From Actinomycetes bacterium (lineage in GTDB: Bacteria; Actinomycetota; Actinomycetes; Mycobacteriales; Mycobacteriaceae): a stretch of DNA of 45,978 nucleotides. A model generated the notes under the pieces. It made no database searches, was not told the DNA's origin, and saw only the letters and a list, made by a program, of their open reading frames with translations. Position numbers and translations under genes: made by a program. This document shows, in pieces, positions 7,292 to 15,920 of the stretch; position 1 is the stretch's first letter, and every line of letters begins with the position of its first letter. The stretch is taken from positions 1 through 45,978 of the forward strand of contig JAEYMI010000068.1 in NCBI GenBank assembly GCA_023461275.1, written 5' to 3'.

Positions 7292-10200
7292 TCGCTGACC
7301 GCCTCGTCGCGCAGACGGAAGAGATCGAAGAGTTCGTCGTCGCCGAGGTCGCAGATCCAGTTCTCGCCGCCGGCGACGGTCAGTCTGGAGAGTTCACGCT
7401 TCTTCGAGATCATGTCGTCGATGCGTTCCTCGAGAGTCCCGACACAAACAAACCGGGCGACGTTGACCCGCTGGCGTTGGCCGATCCGGTAGGCGCGGTC
7501 GGTGGCCTGATCCTCGACCGCCGGATTCCACCAGCGGTCAACGTGCACAACATGATTGGCGGCAGTCAGATTGAGCCCGGTGCCACCGGCCTTGAGTGTT
7601 GCGACCAGGATGGGCGGGCCGTCGTCGCTCTGGAAATCAGCGACCATGGCGTCGCGGCCGGTCCGGTTCACCCCGCCGTGCAGCAACGGAATCTGCGCGC
7701 CGAGTTGTTCGCCCAACCACGCCGCGAGCATCTCCCCGAATGCGGCGAACTGGGTGAACACCAATCCGCGGTCGCCGTCGGCAACCAGGGTGCTCACGAT
7801 GTCGCCGAGCAATTCGACCTTGCCGGAACGATGTTCGTCGCCGCGCAGGATCGGCGACCCATCGGCGAGGTAGTGCGCCGGATGATTACAGATCTGTTTG
7901 AGCCGGGTCAGCGCGGCCAAGACCGTGCGCCGACGCAGAGTGCGTTGCTGCTTGTTGCGCAAGGCTTCCATCAGTTCGTCGATGATGGCGCGGTACAGCG
8001 CGGCCTGTTCGACGGTGAGGTTGGCGCGTACAGTGAGCTCGGACTTCTCCGGGAGGTCGGTGATGATCGCCGGATCGGTCTTTTCCCGGCGGAGAATGAA
8101 CGGGCGGGTGATCGAATTGAGCCGCGCCAATGCGCCGGTATCTCGGTCACGTTCAATGGGTTCGGCGAAGCGGGCACGAAAGGTCGACGCCGATCCGAGT
8201 AGTCCCGGATTCACCAGGTCGATGACGGCGCGCAGGTCTTCGAGCCGATTCTCCACCGGGGTGCCGGTCAGCGCGACCCGATGGTCAGCCGGAAATGTGC
8301 GCAATGCCTTGGCGGCGTTGGTGTTCACATTCTTCACATGCTGGGCTTCGTCGACGACGAGGCGTCGCCAGTGCCGTCCGGCGAGCAGTTCGCGATCACG
8401 GGTGGCGATCGCGAACGTGGTGATGACGACGTCGGCACCAGCGGTCAGCTGGGTGAACACCGAGGGTTTCGCGCGGTCGCTGCCGTGGTGAATGAGCACG
8501 CGCAGATCGGGGGCGAAGCGCGCCAGTTCCCGAGACCAGTTGCCCACCACCGACATCGGGCACACCACCAGATTCGGATCGATCCCATCGGTACGCGTCT
8601 GCTTCTCATGTGCGAGCAGTGCGATCACCTGAACCGTCTTACCCAAACCCATGTCGTCGGCGAGTACACCGCCGATGCCCAGTCCGGTGAGGTAGCCCAG
8701 CCAATCCAGGCCCCGTTGCTGGTAGGGACGCAGCGAGGTCGTGAGTCCGGTCGGTACCGGTATCGGAGCCGGGCGCAGCGCGCCGCCTGCGGCGACGTCA
8801 TCGAGCCAGCCGAATCCCTCGACGGAGGTGATCGGCACCAGAATGCGTTGACCACCATCGGAAAGCAGGCCGAAGAGTTCGCCGAAGTCGGTTGGCTGCG
8901 GACCCGACGCCAGCGCACGTTGCGTACGCAAGAAGGTCGCTGCCCGGGTGAGTGCCGCGCCTTCGGCACGCATCCACACGCCGCGGACCCGAACCAGATC
9001 GCCCTTCTGGCGCGACAATTCGTCGAGGTCGGCGTCGGTGAGGGTGATCGCGTCGGGGCCGTCGCCGAGTGCCAGGCGCCACTCGAACTCGCGGACCTCG
9101 CGCAGTCCGACCATCCGGGCGGGTGCCCCGCCACCGGGCACCGGTGTCGCGCGGATGCCCAGGGTGGGTCGGACATCGGCGATCGTGCGGGGTAGGAGGA
9201 CAGGGAAGCCGGCGTCACCGAGGTCGGTGGCACCGGTCGCCAGGAGCATCTCGACCTGGGGCGTGGAGAGGAAGACGTCCAGACTGCCGCGGTCTGGATC
9301 TGCTTGCGCCAGTTCGGGGAACGCCCTGACCGCTGCAGCGATGTCGGTGGTGATCTGGTCGAGATCGTGCGGGTCGAGCCGATGCGGCGCCACCGGATCG
9401 ACGTGACCATCGGCGCTGCGCCGACACACCTGTAACCGCCAACGAGGTTCCGGCAGAGCGGTTCCGGCGGGATCGTCGGACCAGTCGGCGTCGTCGAGGA
9501 GGTCTTCGGGCAGATCGTCGGGTTCGTGCAGACGCCAGAGCAGAATCGACGTGTCATGTCGCACATGGGTATTCCACTGGGACCAGGCGCTGATCGCGGC
9601 TGGTGTGGATGCCGGCGGTGGCAGTGGCGCGTCGTCGACGAGCCCGGCGATCAGCGGACTCGACGGCGCAGCCCGACCGAATCGGCCGGCGGACCCGGCG
9701 ATACGCGCGCGGCATTCGTGGTCGACGAGTTCGGCAGCCAGATCTCCGAGTGCTTCGCCACCACCGTTGGCCAACAGGAATTGTGGTGCACCCGAGACGA
9801 TCACGGTGATCCAACTACGCCACGACGCGGTGGGAACGGGCTGCCACCGGAAGAGGCGCTCGCCGGCGAGGTCGATGAGGCCCGGTGCGACGGCGCCGGC
9901 CGCGACGAATCGCCGGACCCCGTCGAGGATTGCGCGATACCAGCGGATATCGCCGGCGACCGGCAGCGATCGGGTCGCGTCGAGAAGCGTCACGGTGGAC
10001 GCGGTGCCGAGCGTCACCGCCGAGACGAAGTGGCGGCGGTCGTCGGGGCCGATGACGCCGACATCGCGTCGAGCGCGCTTGCCCGACATCAGCCCGGCCA
10101 GCTCGTCGGGGAGACTGTTCGGCAACGAACCGGCCGACCGGGAATTATGTGGTGGGGAGTCCGGTGATGACGAGTCGGTTGTCTGGGGGACGAGCACCGA

Positions 10201-10302
10201 CATTCCGACACCAGGTCGCCACAGCATGTGCAGTCCGCCGACGGATTCGATGCTGGTCGTGGCGACAGCGGGTGTCCCTGTGCCGACCATGGACGCAAGC
10301 AT
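7288..10302 (-). CDS. SNF2/HelZ-type DEAD/DEAH helicase (ATP-dependent DNA translocase)
   Basis: A 1004-residue SNF2-family ATPase, similar in size and layout to mycobacterial HelZ (Rv2101). The N-terminal half is a poorly conserved SNF2-associated region. The ATPase core begins at about residue 550 with DDMGLGKTVQVIALL (motif I), followed by VVDEAQHVKN (DEAQ box, about 650), ALTGTPVENRLEDL (motif III), and the C-terminal lobe with FTQFAAFGEMLAAWL, LKAGGTGLNLTAANHVVHVDRWWNP and DRAYRIGQ (motifs V and VI). ATG 10302 is chosen because GGAGG (10311-10315 on this strand) lies 8 nt upstream; a GTG at 10320 is the alternative. Such proteins translocate on DNA and remodel protein-DNA complexes; the target is unknown. 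Confidence 0.92.
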   Translation of the reverse strand: MLASMVGTGTPAVATTSIESVGGLHMLWRPGVGMSVLVPQTTDSSSPDSPPHNSRSAGSLPNSLPDELAGLMSGKRARRDVGVIGPDDRRHFVSAVTLGTASTVTLLDATRSLPVAGDIRWYRAILDGVRRFVAAGAVAPGLIDLAGERLFRWQPVPTASWRSWITVIVSGAPQFLLANGGGEALGDLAAELVDHECRARIAGSAGRFGRAAPSSPLIAGLVDDAPLPPPASTPAAISAWSQWNTHVRHDTSILLWRLHEPDDLPEDLLDDADWSDDPAGTALPEPRWRLQVCRRSADGHVDPVAPHRLDPHDLDQITTDIAAAVRAFPELAQADPDRGSLDVFLSTPQVEMLLATGATDLGDAGFPVLLPRTIADVRPTLGIRATPVPGGGAPARMVGLREVREFEWRLALGDGPDAITLTDADLDELSRQKGDLVRVRGVWMRAEGAALTRAATFLRTQRALASGPQPTDFGELFGLLSDGGQRILVPITSVEGFGWLDDVAAGGALRPAPIPVPTGLTTSLRPYQQRGLDWLGYLTGLGIGGVLADDMGLGKTVQVIALLAHEKQTRTDGIDPNLVVCPMSVVGNWSRELARFAPDLRVLIHHGSDRAKPSVFTQLTAGADVVITTFAIATRDRELLAGRHWRRLVVDEAQHVKNVNTNAAKALRTFPADHRVALTGTPVENRLEDLRAVIDLVNPGLLGSASTFRARFAEPIERDRDTGALARLNSITRPFILRREKTDPAIITDLPEKSELTVRANLTVEQAALYRAIIDELMEALRNKQQRTLRRRTVLAALTRLKQICNHPAHYLADGSPILRGDEHRSGKVELLGDIVSTLVADGDRGLVFTQFAAFGEMLAAWLGEQLGAQIPLLHGGVNRTGRDAMVADFQSDDGPPILVATLKAGGTGLNLTAANHVVHVDRWWNPAVEDQATDRAYRIGQRQRVNVARFVCVGTLEERIDDMISKKRELSRLTVAGGENWICDLGDDELFDLFRLRDEAVSE

Positions 10303-10387
10303 ACGGCCGTCCTCCGACACCCCGGCCGCGACGAATGTCGCAGGTGATTTGCCATATCAATCCGGCCGTATAGCGCACACTGAGGGC

Positions 10388-11790
10388 ATGACGATCAAGC
10401 GTGCATCGATCCCGACCACTACCGCTGCGTCGTTGGCCAGCGGACCGACCACGTATTCGACGTCGGAGACGAGGGTGGGCAAGGCGGCCCGCAAGACCAT
10501 CTCGCGCAGCGCAATCGGTGACTGGGATCCGTCCCGACGCGGGCATGATCCGCTCGCGACCATCCTGTCGCAGAACGCGATTCGGGATCAGGACCTGATA
10601 CCGATTCGCCACGGCCGGATGTCGGCGTCACCGTGGACGTACTACCGGGGGGGGCGGCCGCGGTGATGGCAGCCGATCTGGCCTCGCGCCCCAACACCGG
10701 GATCACGGTGCAGATGTGCGGCGACGCGCACGTCCTGAACTTCGGCTTGTGGAACTCGCCGGAGCGGACGCTGGCCTTCGATCTGCGTGACTTCGACGAG
10801 ACCCTGCCCGGCCCGTTCGAGTGGGATCTGCTGCGGTTTCTCGCCAGCCTGGTGGTCTTGGCGCGCGACAACGACGTGTCCGCGGTCGATGCCACCGATG
10901 CCGTGCGACGTGGGTTCTATGGATACCGGCAGTCGATCAAGGACTACGCGACGTTGCCGATCCTCGACGTCTGGGCCGATCGGGTGTCGTCGAACGAGCT
11001 CGTCGACCATCTGGTTCCACCATCGGACGGCAAGCGACTGGACTCCTTCATCGAGAAGCGGGCCGCCAAGCGCACCAGCCGTGGGGCGTCGAAGAAGTTG
11101 ACCCACGTCGTCGACGGCCGACGCAAGATCATCGAGAATCCGCCGTACCGTAAGCACGCGCTCACCGGCTATGTCGAGGTGGTGAACGATCTGGTCCGCA
11201 GCTACTACGCGTCAGTGCCCGACAACGTGGCCTCGCTGCTACGCCGATTCGACCTGGTCGACGTCGTTCAGCAGGTGGTCGGTGTGGGCAGCGTCGGCAT
11301 GCGGGTGTTCCTGAACCTGCTGGAGGAGCACGAGACCGGTGACCCGATGTTCTTCCAGATCAAACAGGCCGCGCCGTCGGTCTACGAACAGTTCGTCGAG
11401 CCCAGCATCTACTCCAACCACGGGCAGCGGGTGGTCAACGGGCAGCGTCTGATTCAGAGTGCGTCGGACATGTTCCTCGGCTGGACGCGGATCGGGGACT
11501 GGGACTTCTACGTGCGGCAGTTCCGCGACGGCAAGGTGATTCCGGATGGGCCCGCCGTCGCCGGGGTGCTCTCGACCTTCGCCGAGTCGTGCGGGCACGT
11601 GCTCGCCCGCGCACACGCGCGCAGCGGCGATGCCCGTGCCATCGACGACTACTTCGGCAAGTCGCCGAAGACCGAGGAATCACTGGTCCGCTTTGCGCAC
11701 GCCTACGCCGACCAAACCGAAACCGATCACGCGCAATTGGCCGCCGCCGTCGCCGACGGAACGATCCCGTCGGCGCCCGGGTGGCCGTGA
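10388..11790 (+). pseudogene. DUF2252 family protein, frameshifted at a G8 tract
   Basis: DUF2252 proteins are about 430-470 residues with a kinase-like core; their function is unknown. Here the N-terminal part (from ATG 10388: DWDPSRRGHDPLATILSQNAIRDQDLIPIRHGRM...WTYYRGG) is in one frame and the rest (AAAVMAADLA, CGDAHVLNFG, DLRDFDETLPGPFEWDLLRF and onward to 11790) is in the -1 frame. The join is a run of eight G at 10647-10654. The family sequence Y-R-G-A-A-A-V-M-A-A-D-L would need six or nine G. The first frame ends in TGA (10664-10666), overlapping an in-frame ATG of the second frame (TGATG), so both halves could still be made (92 and 374 residues). It could be a sequencing error, a true mutation or a slippage site. 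The two halves otherwise look intact. Confidence 0.8.
10647..10654. repeat. Run of eight G at the DUF2252 frame break
   Basis: G8 homopolymer exactly where the open frame changes. In the upstream reading frame it is read as CGG GGG GGG, which also fits the X-XXY-YYZ pattern of a -1 slippery heptamer (10648-10654). It is the longest pure G run noticed inside a coding region here. Confidence 0.85.
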
Positions 11791-12233
11791 CGAAGATCCG
11801 GGCGGCGTGGTGCTTGTTGGCTTTCGCCGCAGTCGTTTTCGCACTGTGGCAGGCATTTGAACCCATCGAATCGGTGGACCTGGGATGCGCGAAGGGCAGT
11901 CTGTTCGCCGGTGACGGTTCACAGACTCACTCCTGCGACGACCCGATTTGGGCGGTGGAGGGTGTGTTTCCGTTGCTCGAACTCGGTGTTGTCCTGGCGA
12001 TTCCGCCGACGGTCGCAGCACTGGCCATGCGGGTGTGGGTCTCGTTCATGGCGGTGGCCGCACTCGTCGCTCTGGCCGCGGTGGGACTGGGTCATTGGGC
12101 CGGTTTCTGGATACTGCTTCTGCTTGGTGGTGTGCCGATGGCCATCGCGGCACTGTTCATCGCTTTCGCCCACCTGGGCGTGCGCGCCCGCAGCGATGCC
12201 GCGCACAGCGTCACCGAGCTCGGCCAGGCGTAA
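11787..12233 (+). CDS. Small four-helix membrane protein of unknown function
   Basis: A 148-residue hydrophobic protein with about four predicted membrane segments (around residues 7-23, 50-72, 77-97 and 101-122) and two cysteines in the first extracytoplasmic loop (LGCAKG and HSCDD) that could form a disulfide. GTG 11787 is chosen because it overlaps the DUF2252 stop codon (GTGA), suggesting translational coupling. I do not recognise a family. Confidence 0.65.
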   Translation: MTKIRAAWCLLAFAAVVFALWQAFEPIESVDLGCAKGSLFAGDGSQTHSCDDPIWAVEGVFPLLELGVVLAIPPTVAALAMRVWVSFMAVAALVALAAVGLGHWAGFWILLLLGGVPMAIAALFIAFAHLGVRARSDAAHSVTELGQA

Positions 12234-12235
12234 CC

Positions 12236-12280
12236 CTCAGGCGGTGACACTCTCAGGCGGTGACACTCTCAGGCGGTGAC
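12236..12280. repeat. 16-bp tandem repeat across the carbonic anhydrase stop codon
   Basis: Two perfect copies of CTCAGGCGGTGACACT (12236-12251, 12252-12267) and a 13-bp partial third (12268-12280). The third copy contains the carbonic anhydrase stop codon (TGA, minus strand, 12269-12271) and its last codons. The array fills the whole gap between this gene and the convergent membrane-protein gene. The unit is not a multiple of three, so it grew outside the coding region. Confidence 0.9.
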
Positions 12281-12760
12281 CTCGTTGAGTTTGCCGGTCG
12301 CGACGTCGAAGACGAATCCGCGCAGCGAGCTGGTCTTGGTGATGAAGGGGCTGTTGCGGATGCGCTGCAACGACTGACGCACATCCTCGTCGAGGTCGGT
12401 GAACGATTCGGGGGCCCAGTTCGGTTTCTGGCCGATCTCGGTCTGGATCTCGCGCTTGAACTCGTCGTCGGTGAACGTCAGCATTCCGCAATCGGTGTGG
12501 TGGATGAGGATGATCTCGGTGGTCCCGAGCAGGCGTTGGCTGATGGCCAACGACCGGATCTCGTCGTCGGTGACGACGCCGCCGGCGTTGCGGATCACGT
12601 GTGATTCACCGTCTTTGATGCCGAGGATGCGGTAGACGTCGAGGCGGGCATCCATGCAGGCGACCACGGCGATGTGCTTGCTCGGCGGCAGCGGCAGGGG
12701 ACCGGTGAAGGTCTTGGCGTATTCGACGTTATTGGCGAGATATTCATCGGTGACGGTCAT
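12269..12760 (-). CDS. canA: Beta-class carbonic anhydrase
   Basis: Zinc enzyme interconverting CO2 and bicarbonate in the cytoplasm. The 163-residue protein matches mycobacterial Rv1284 (CanA) in length and, from memory, in much of its sequence. Zinc ligands are C35, H88 and C91, with the catalytic dyad D37-R39 in VACMDARLD and HHTDCGM. ATG 12760 (MTVTDEYLANN) is chosen by comparison with that family; an in-frame ATG at 12781 would add seven unlike residues. It lies 62 nt downstream of the FecB-like gene on the same strand. The gene symbol is by analogy with M. tuberculosis. Confidence 0.93.
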   Translation of the reverse strand: MTVTDEYLANNVEYAKTFTGPLPLPPSKHIAVVACMDARLDVYRILGIKDGESHVIRNAGGVVTDDEIRSLAISQRLLGTTEIILIHHTDCGMLTFTDDEFKREIQTEIGQKPNWAPESFTDLDEDVRQSLQRIRNSPFITKTSSLRGFVFDVATGKLNEVTA

Positions 12761-12822
12761 GGATTGCACGCTGCCCGACATATGGTCATCCGGCCATGGT
12801 TCGGCTCACCATGGCGCTAACG

Positions 12823-13839
12823 CTAGGAGTTGCCGTCGAGCGAATTCTTGACGTCGTTGAGAACGAGCCACGCCGCGGCCAGCCCCGACGACCGGTACCA
12901 GACGGTGTCGTCGACCGACAGCACCCGCTTCCAGGTGGGCGCGCCCATGTCCAGCCAGCGATCCGACAACAGCACCTGCTCGCCGTGGGAACGGCCCGCG
13001 TCGCCGACGTAGCTGACGTAGATGAGGTCGGCGTCGGCGTCGGTGAAGTTCTTGTCGGTCACCGTGAACGATTGCGGATTGCGCTGCGACTCGGGTCGCT
13101 GCACGCCGATCTGCGACAGGATCTTGCCGGCGAAGGTGTCGGTGCCGGCGATCATCTCCGAGTTGGTGAAGAACCGCACCAGCGAGACCTGCGTGTGGGC
13201 GGCATCCATCCGGCGGCCGGTTTTGGCGGCCTCGGTGTCGAACTCGTCGAGCACACGTTGCCCGGCGGCTGAGCGGCCGAGCGCATCGGCAACCGCCTGG
13301 AACTGCTCCTGCCAGGTCGTCGACGGATCGATGGTGACGACCTTCGCGCCGCCGAACGCCGCCGACGACCCGGCGGTGCGCGGCGTGGTCAGCACGATCT
13401 CGGGAGCCGCGGCGGTGACGGCCGAGGGGTTCGGTGCCGAACCGATGGTCGGGACCGAACCCAACTGCGGGCCGAGGTAGGCCGGGATGGTTCCGGGCGC
13501 TGAGGTCACCGCGGTGACCTTCGGGCCGATGCCGAGGGCGCAGACCGCGTCGAGCAGGGCGGGATCAGTGACCACGATGCGGCTGACGTCGGCCTGGCCC
13601 TCGTCGGGAGCGGTGGGCGCCAGACAGGTCCGGCCGTAGTCGCGATCGGCGGACACGACGTTGACTTCGGCGAATCGCGTGGTCGAAGTGGAGATCGTCG
13701 AGCCGTCGGGAGTGGTGAGCGCTTCGGTGTCCTGGCCGCAGCCGGCGATCACCAGGGCCGCGGCGGTCATCGCGCCGGCCACACCCCGACGGACCCAGCG
13801 GTCCCGTCGTCGCGCCGGGTTTGCAACCGTCTCGTGCAC
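12823..13839 (-). CDS. fecB: FecB-like iron-siderophore substrate-binding lipoprotein
   Basis: Periplasmic-binding-protein-like lipoprotein of the iron(III)-siderophore class, 338 residues. A basic N-terminus (RRRDRWVRR) leads into a hydrophobic segment and lipobox V-I-A-G-C34. The body has the class III binding-protein pattern: RIVVTDPALLDAVCALGIGPKVTAV early, PEIVLTTPR in the middle, and a long linking helix. In mycobacteria FecB (Rv3044) lies next to ctaD as here and has been linked to the cell envelope as well as iron. The start is GTG 13839; no strong ribosome-binding site is visible. It is divergent from ctaD. Confidence 0.85.
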   Translation of the reverse strand: MHETVANPARRRDRWVRRGVAGAMTAAALVIAGCGQDTEALTTPDGSTISTSTTRFAEVNVVSADRDYGRTCLAPTAPDEGQADVSRIVVTDPALLDAVCALGIGPKVTAVTSAPGTIPAYLGPQLGSVPTIGSAPNPSAVTAAAPEIVLTTPRTAGSSAAFGGAKVVTIDPSTTWQEQFQAVADALGRSAAGQRVLDEFDTEAAKTGRRMDAAHTQVSLVRFFTNSEMIAGTDTFAGKILSQIGVQRPESQRNPQSFTVTDKNFTDADADLIYVSYVGDAGRSHGEQVLLSDRWLDMGAPTWKRVLSVDDTVWYRSSGLAAAWLVLNDVKNSLDGNS

Positions 13840-14137
13840 CCGATCACGCTAGCACCGCGCAACCGGTGCGTAGCCCGTGCCCGACGCGACGCCGCGCAGG
13901 TTGCCGACAAGGTCCGCCACGACGGTCGCAGAGCACTGGCGAGTCCCCGTCGAATAGGTGGTTGACCTGCCCGTTCATCATGCGTCTCCGCCCCAGTACG
14001 ACAGATCGTAGGACCCACTCGGACATGGGCCCTTCGAGGGTCTAGGATCAGAGTCCAAAGGCCCTAGCTGTGTCGTGTGATGATCCGGCGGAACCCCGAT
14101 GTCGATCGGGACCGGCGGTGCGCAAGAGGAGGATTCA
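13840..14137. promoter_or_regulatory. Divergent intergenic region, fecB-like gene / ctaD
   Basis: About 300 bases without a supportable gene. It must hold the promoters of both divergent genes. A possible -10 element for ctaD, TAGGAT, lies at 14043-14048, inside a stretch flanked by GGGCCC and CCTAG motifs; no convincing -35 was found. AGGAGG (14127-14132) is the ctaD ribosome-binding site. Confidence 0.4.
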
Positions 14138-15913
14138 GTGACCGCGGTAGAACAGCCCACCACACTGGTGGAACCCGTCCGCCCGTTCCCGGAGCGCTAC
14201 CAACCCAAAGGCTCGTTCTTCTACAAACTGATCACCACCACCGATCACAAGCTGATCGGCATGATGTACATCACCGCATGCTTCGCGTTCTTCCTCATCG
14301 GTGGCCTGATGGCGCTGCTGATGCGTGCCGAGCTCGCTCGCCCGGGCATGCAGTTCCTCTCCACCGAGCAGTTCAACCAACTGTTCACCATGCACGGCAC
14401 CGTGATGCTGCTGATGTATGCGACACCGATCGTCATCGGCTTCGCCAACTTCGTGCTGCCGCTGCAGATCGGTTCGCCCGACGTCGCCTTCCCGCGGCTC
14501 AACGCCTTCGGCTTCTGGCTGTTCGTGTTCGGCTCCACCGTCGCGGTCTCCGGCTTCCTCACTCCCGGCGGCGCCGCTGACTTCGGCTGGACCGCCTACA
14601 CGCCGCTGACCGACGCGATTCACTCGCCGGGCATCGGCGCCGACCTGTGGATCATGGGTCTGGGTGTCTCCGGCCTGGGCACCATCCTCGGCGCGGTCAA
14701 CATGGTCACCACCGTGGTCTGCCTGCGTTGCCCGGGTATGACCATGTTCCGGATGCCGATTTTCACCTGGAACATCCTCGTCACCAGCATCCTGATCCTG
14801 CTGATCTTCCCGCTGCTGACCGCCGCGCTGCTCGGCCTCGAGGTGGACCGCCAGTTCGGCGCGCACCTCTACGATCCGGCCAACGGTGGCGTGATCCTGT
14901 GGCAGCACCTGTTCTGGTTCTTCGGACACCCTGAGGTGTACGTCATCGCCCTGCCGTTCTTCGGCATCGTGACCGAGGTCTACCCGGTTTTCGCACGCAA
15001 GCCGCTCTTCGGCTACTCCGGCCTGATCTACGCGACACTCGCGATCGCCGCGCTGTCGGTGGCCGTCTGGGCGCACCACATGTACGTCACCGGAGCGGTG
15101 CTTCTTCCGTTCTTCTCGTTCATGACGTTCCTGATCGCGGTGCCGACCGGTGTGAAGTTCTTCAACTGGATAGGCACGATGTGGAAGGGGAACATGACGT
15201 TCGAGTCGCCGATGTTGTTCTCCGTCGGCTTCATCGTGACGTTCCTGTTCGGTGGCCTCACCGGTGTGCTGCTGGCCAGCCCGCCGCTGGACTTCCACCT
15301 GTCCGACAGCTACTTCGTGGTCGCGCACTTCCACTACGTGCTGTTCGGCACCATCGTGTTCGCGACCTACGCGGGCATCTACTTCTGGTTCCCGAAGATG
15401 ACCGGCCGCATGCTCGACGAGCGTCTGGGCCGCTGGCACTTCTGGCTGACCTTCATCGGCTTCCACACCACGTTCCTGGTGCAGCACTGGCTGGGTAACG
15501 AAGGTATGCCGCGTCGCTACGCCGACTACCTGCCGTCGGACGGGTTCACCAGGCTCAACGAGGTCTCGACAATCGGCGCCTTCATCCTCGGTATCTCGAC
15601 ACTTCCGTTCCTGTGGAACGTGTTCAAGAGCTACCGCTACGGTGAGGTCGTGACCGTCGACGATCCGTGGGGCTTCGGCAACTCGCTCGAGTGGGCGACC
15701 AGCTGCCCGCCGCCGCGGCACAACTTCACCGAGCTGCCCCGCATCCGTTCCGAGCGTCCGGCGTTCGAGCTGCACTACCCGCACATGATCGAGCGGATGC
15801 ACGCCGAGGCACACGTGGGCGGTAAGCACGGCAAGGCAAGCAAGGAAGCCGAAGACTCCCGCCGCGAGCCGCTGACCACCGGATCACACGAAGCCTCCGG
15901 GGATCCCAGCTAG
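14138..15913 (+). CDS. ctaD: Cytochrome c oxidase subunit I (aa3 type)
   Basis: Core subunit of the terminal oxidase, an integral membrane protein that reduces O2 and pumps protons. The 591-residue protein has the haem and copper ligands expected: H86 (in FTMHGT, haem a), H264 and Y268 (GHPEVY, CuB and cross-linked tyrosine), H313 and H314 (WAHHMY, CuB), H397 and H399 (VAHFHYV, haem a3 and haem a). GTG 14138 is chosen because AGGAGG (14127-14132) is 5 nt upstream and the N-terminus VTAVEQ resembles mycobacterial CtaD; an ATG at 14099 lacks such a site. The C-terminal tail is hydrophilic and slightly longer than in M. tuberculosis (573 residues). serB2 starts 7 nt later. Confidence 0.97.
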   Translation: MTAVEQPTTLVEPVRPFPERYQPKGSFFYKLITTTDHKLIGMMYITACFAFFLIGGLMALLMRAELARPGMQFLSTEQFNQLFTMHGTVMLLMYATPIVIGFANFVLPLQIGSPDVAFPRLNAFGFWLFVFGSTVAVSGFLTPGGAADFGWTAYTPLTDAIHSPGIGADLWIMGLGVSGLGTILGAVNMVTTVVCLRCPGMTMFRMPIFTWNILVTSILILLIFPLLTAALLGLEVDRQFGAHLYDPANGGVILWQHLFWFFGHPEVYVIALPFFGIVTEVYPVFARKPLFGYSGLIYATLAIAALSVAVWAHHMYVTGAVLLPFFSFMTFLIAVPTGVKFFNWIGTMWKGNMTFESPMLFSVGFIVTFLFGGLTGVLLASPPLDFHLSDSYFVVAHFHYVLFGTIVFATYAGIYFWFPKMTGRMLDERLGRWHFWLTFIGFHTTFLVQHWLGNEGMPRRYADYLPSDGFTRLNEVSTIGAFILGISTLPFLWNVFKSYRYGEVVTVDDPWGFGNSLEWATSCPPPRHNFTELPRIRSERPAFELHYPHMIERMHAEAHVGGKHGKASKEAEDSRREPLTTGSHEASGDPS

Positions 15914-15920
15914 CGCACAC

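Noticed and set aside
10647..10654. Programmed -1 frameshifting at the G8 tract as the main explanation
   Set aside because: No convincing downstream pseudoknot or stem at the right distance was found, so it is kept as one possibility only.
14135..15829. Long open frame of 564 codons on the minus strand of ctaD
   Set aside because: It is antisense to a clear CtaD, is rich in Glu/Arg/His/Asp/Gly as expected for the complement of a high-GC gene, and has no recognisable domain.
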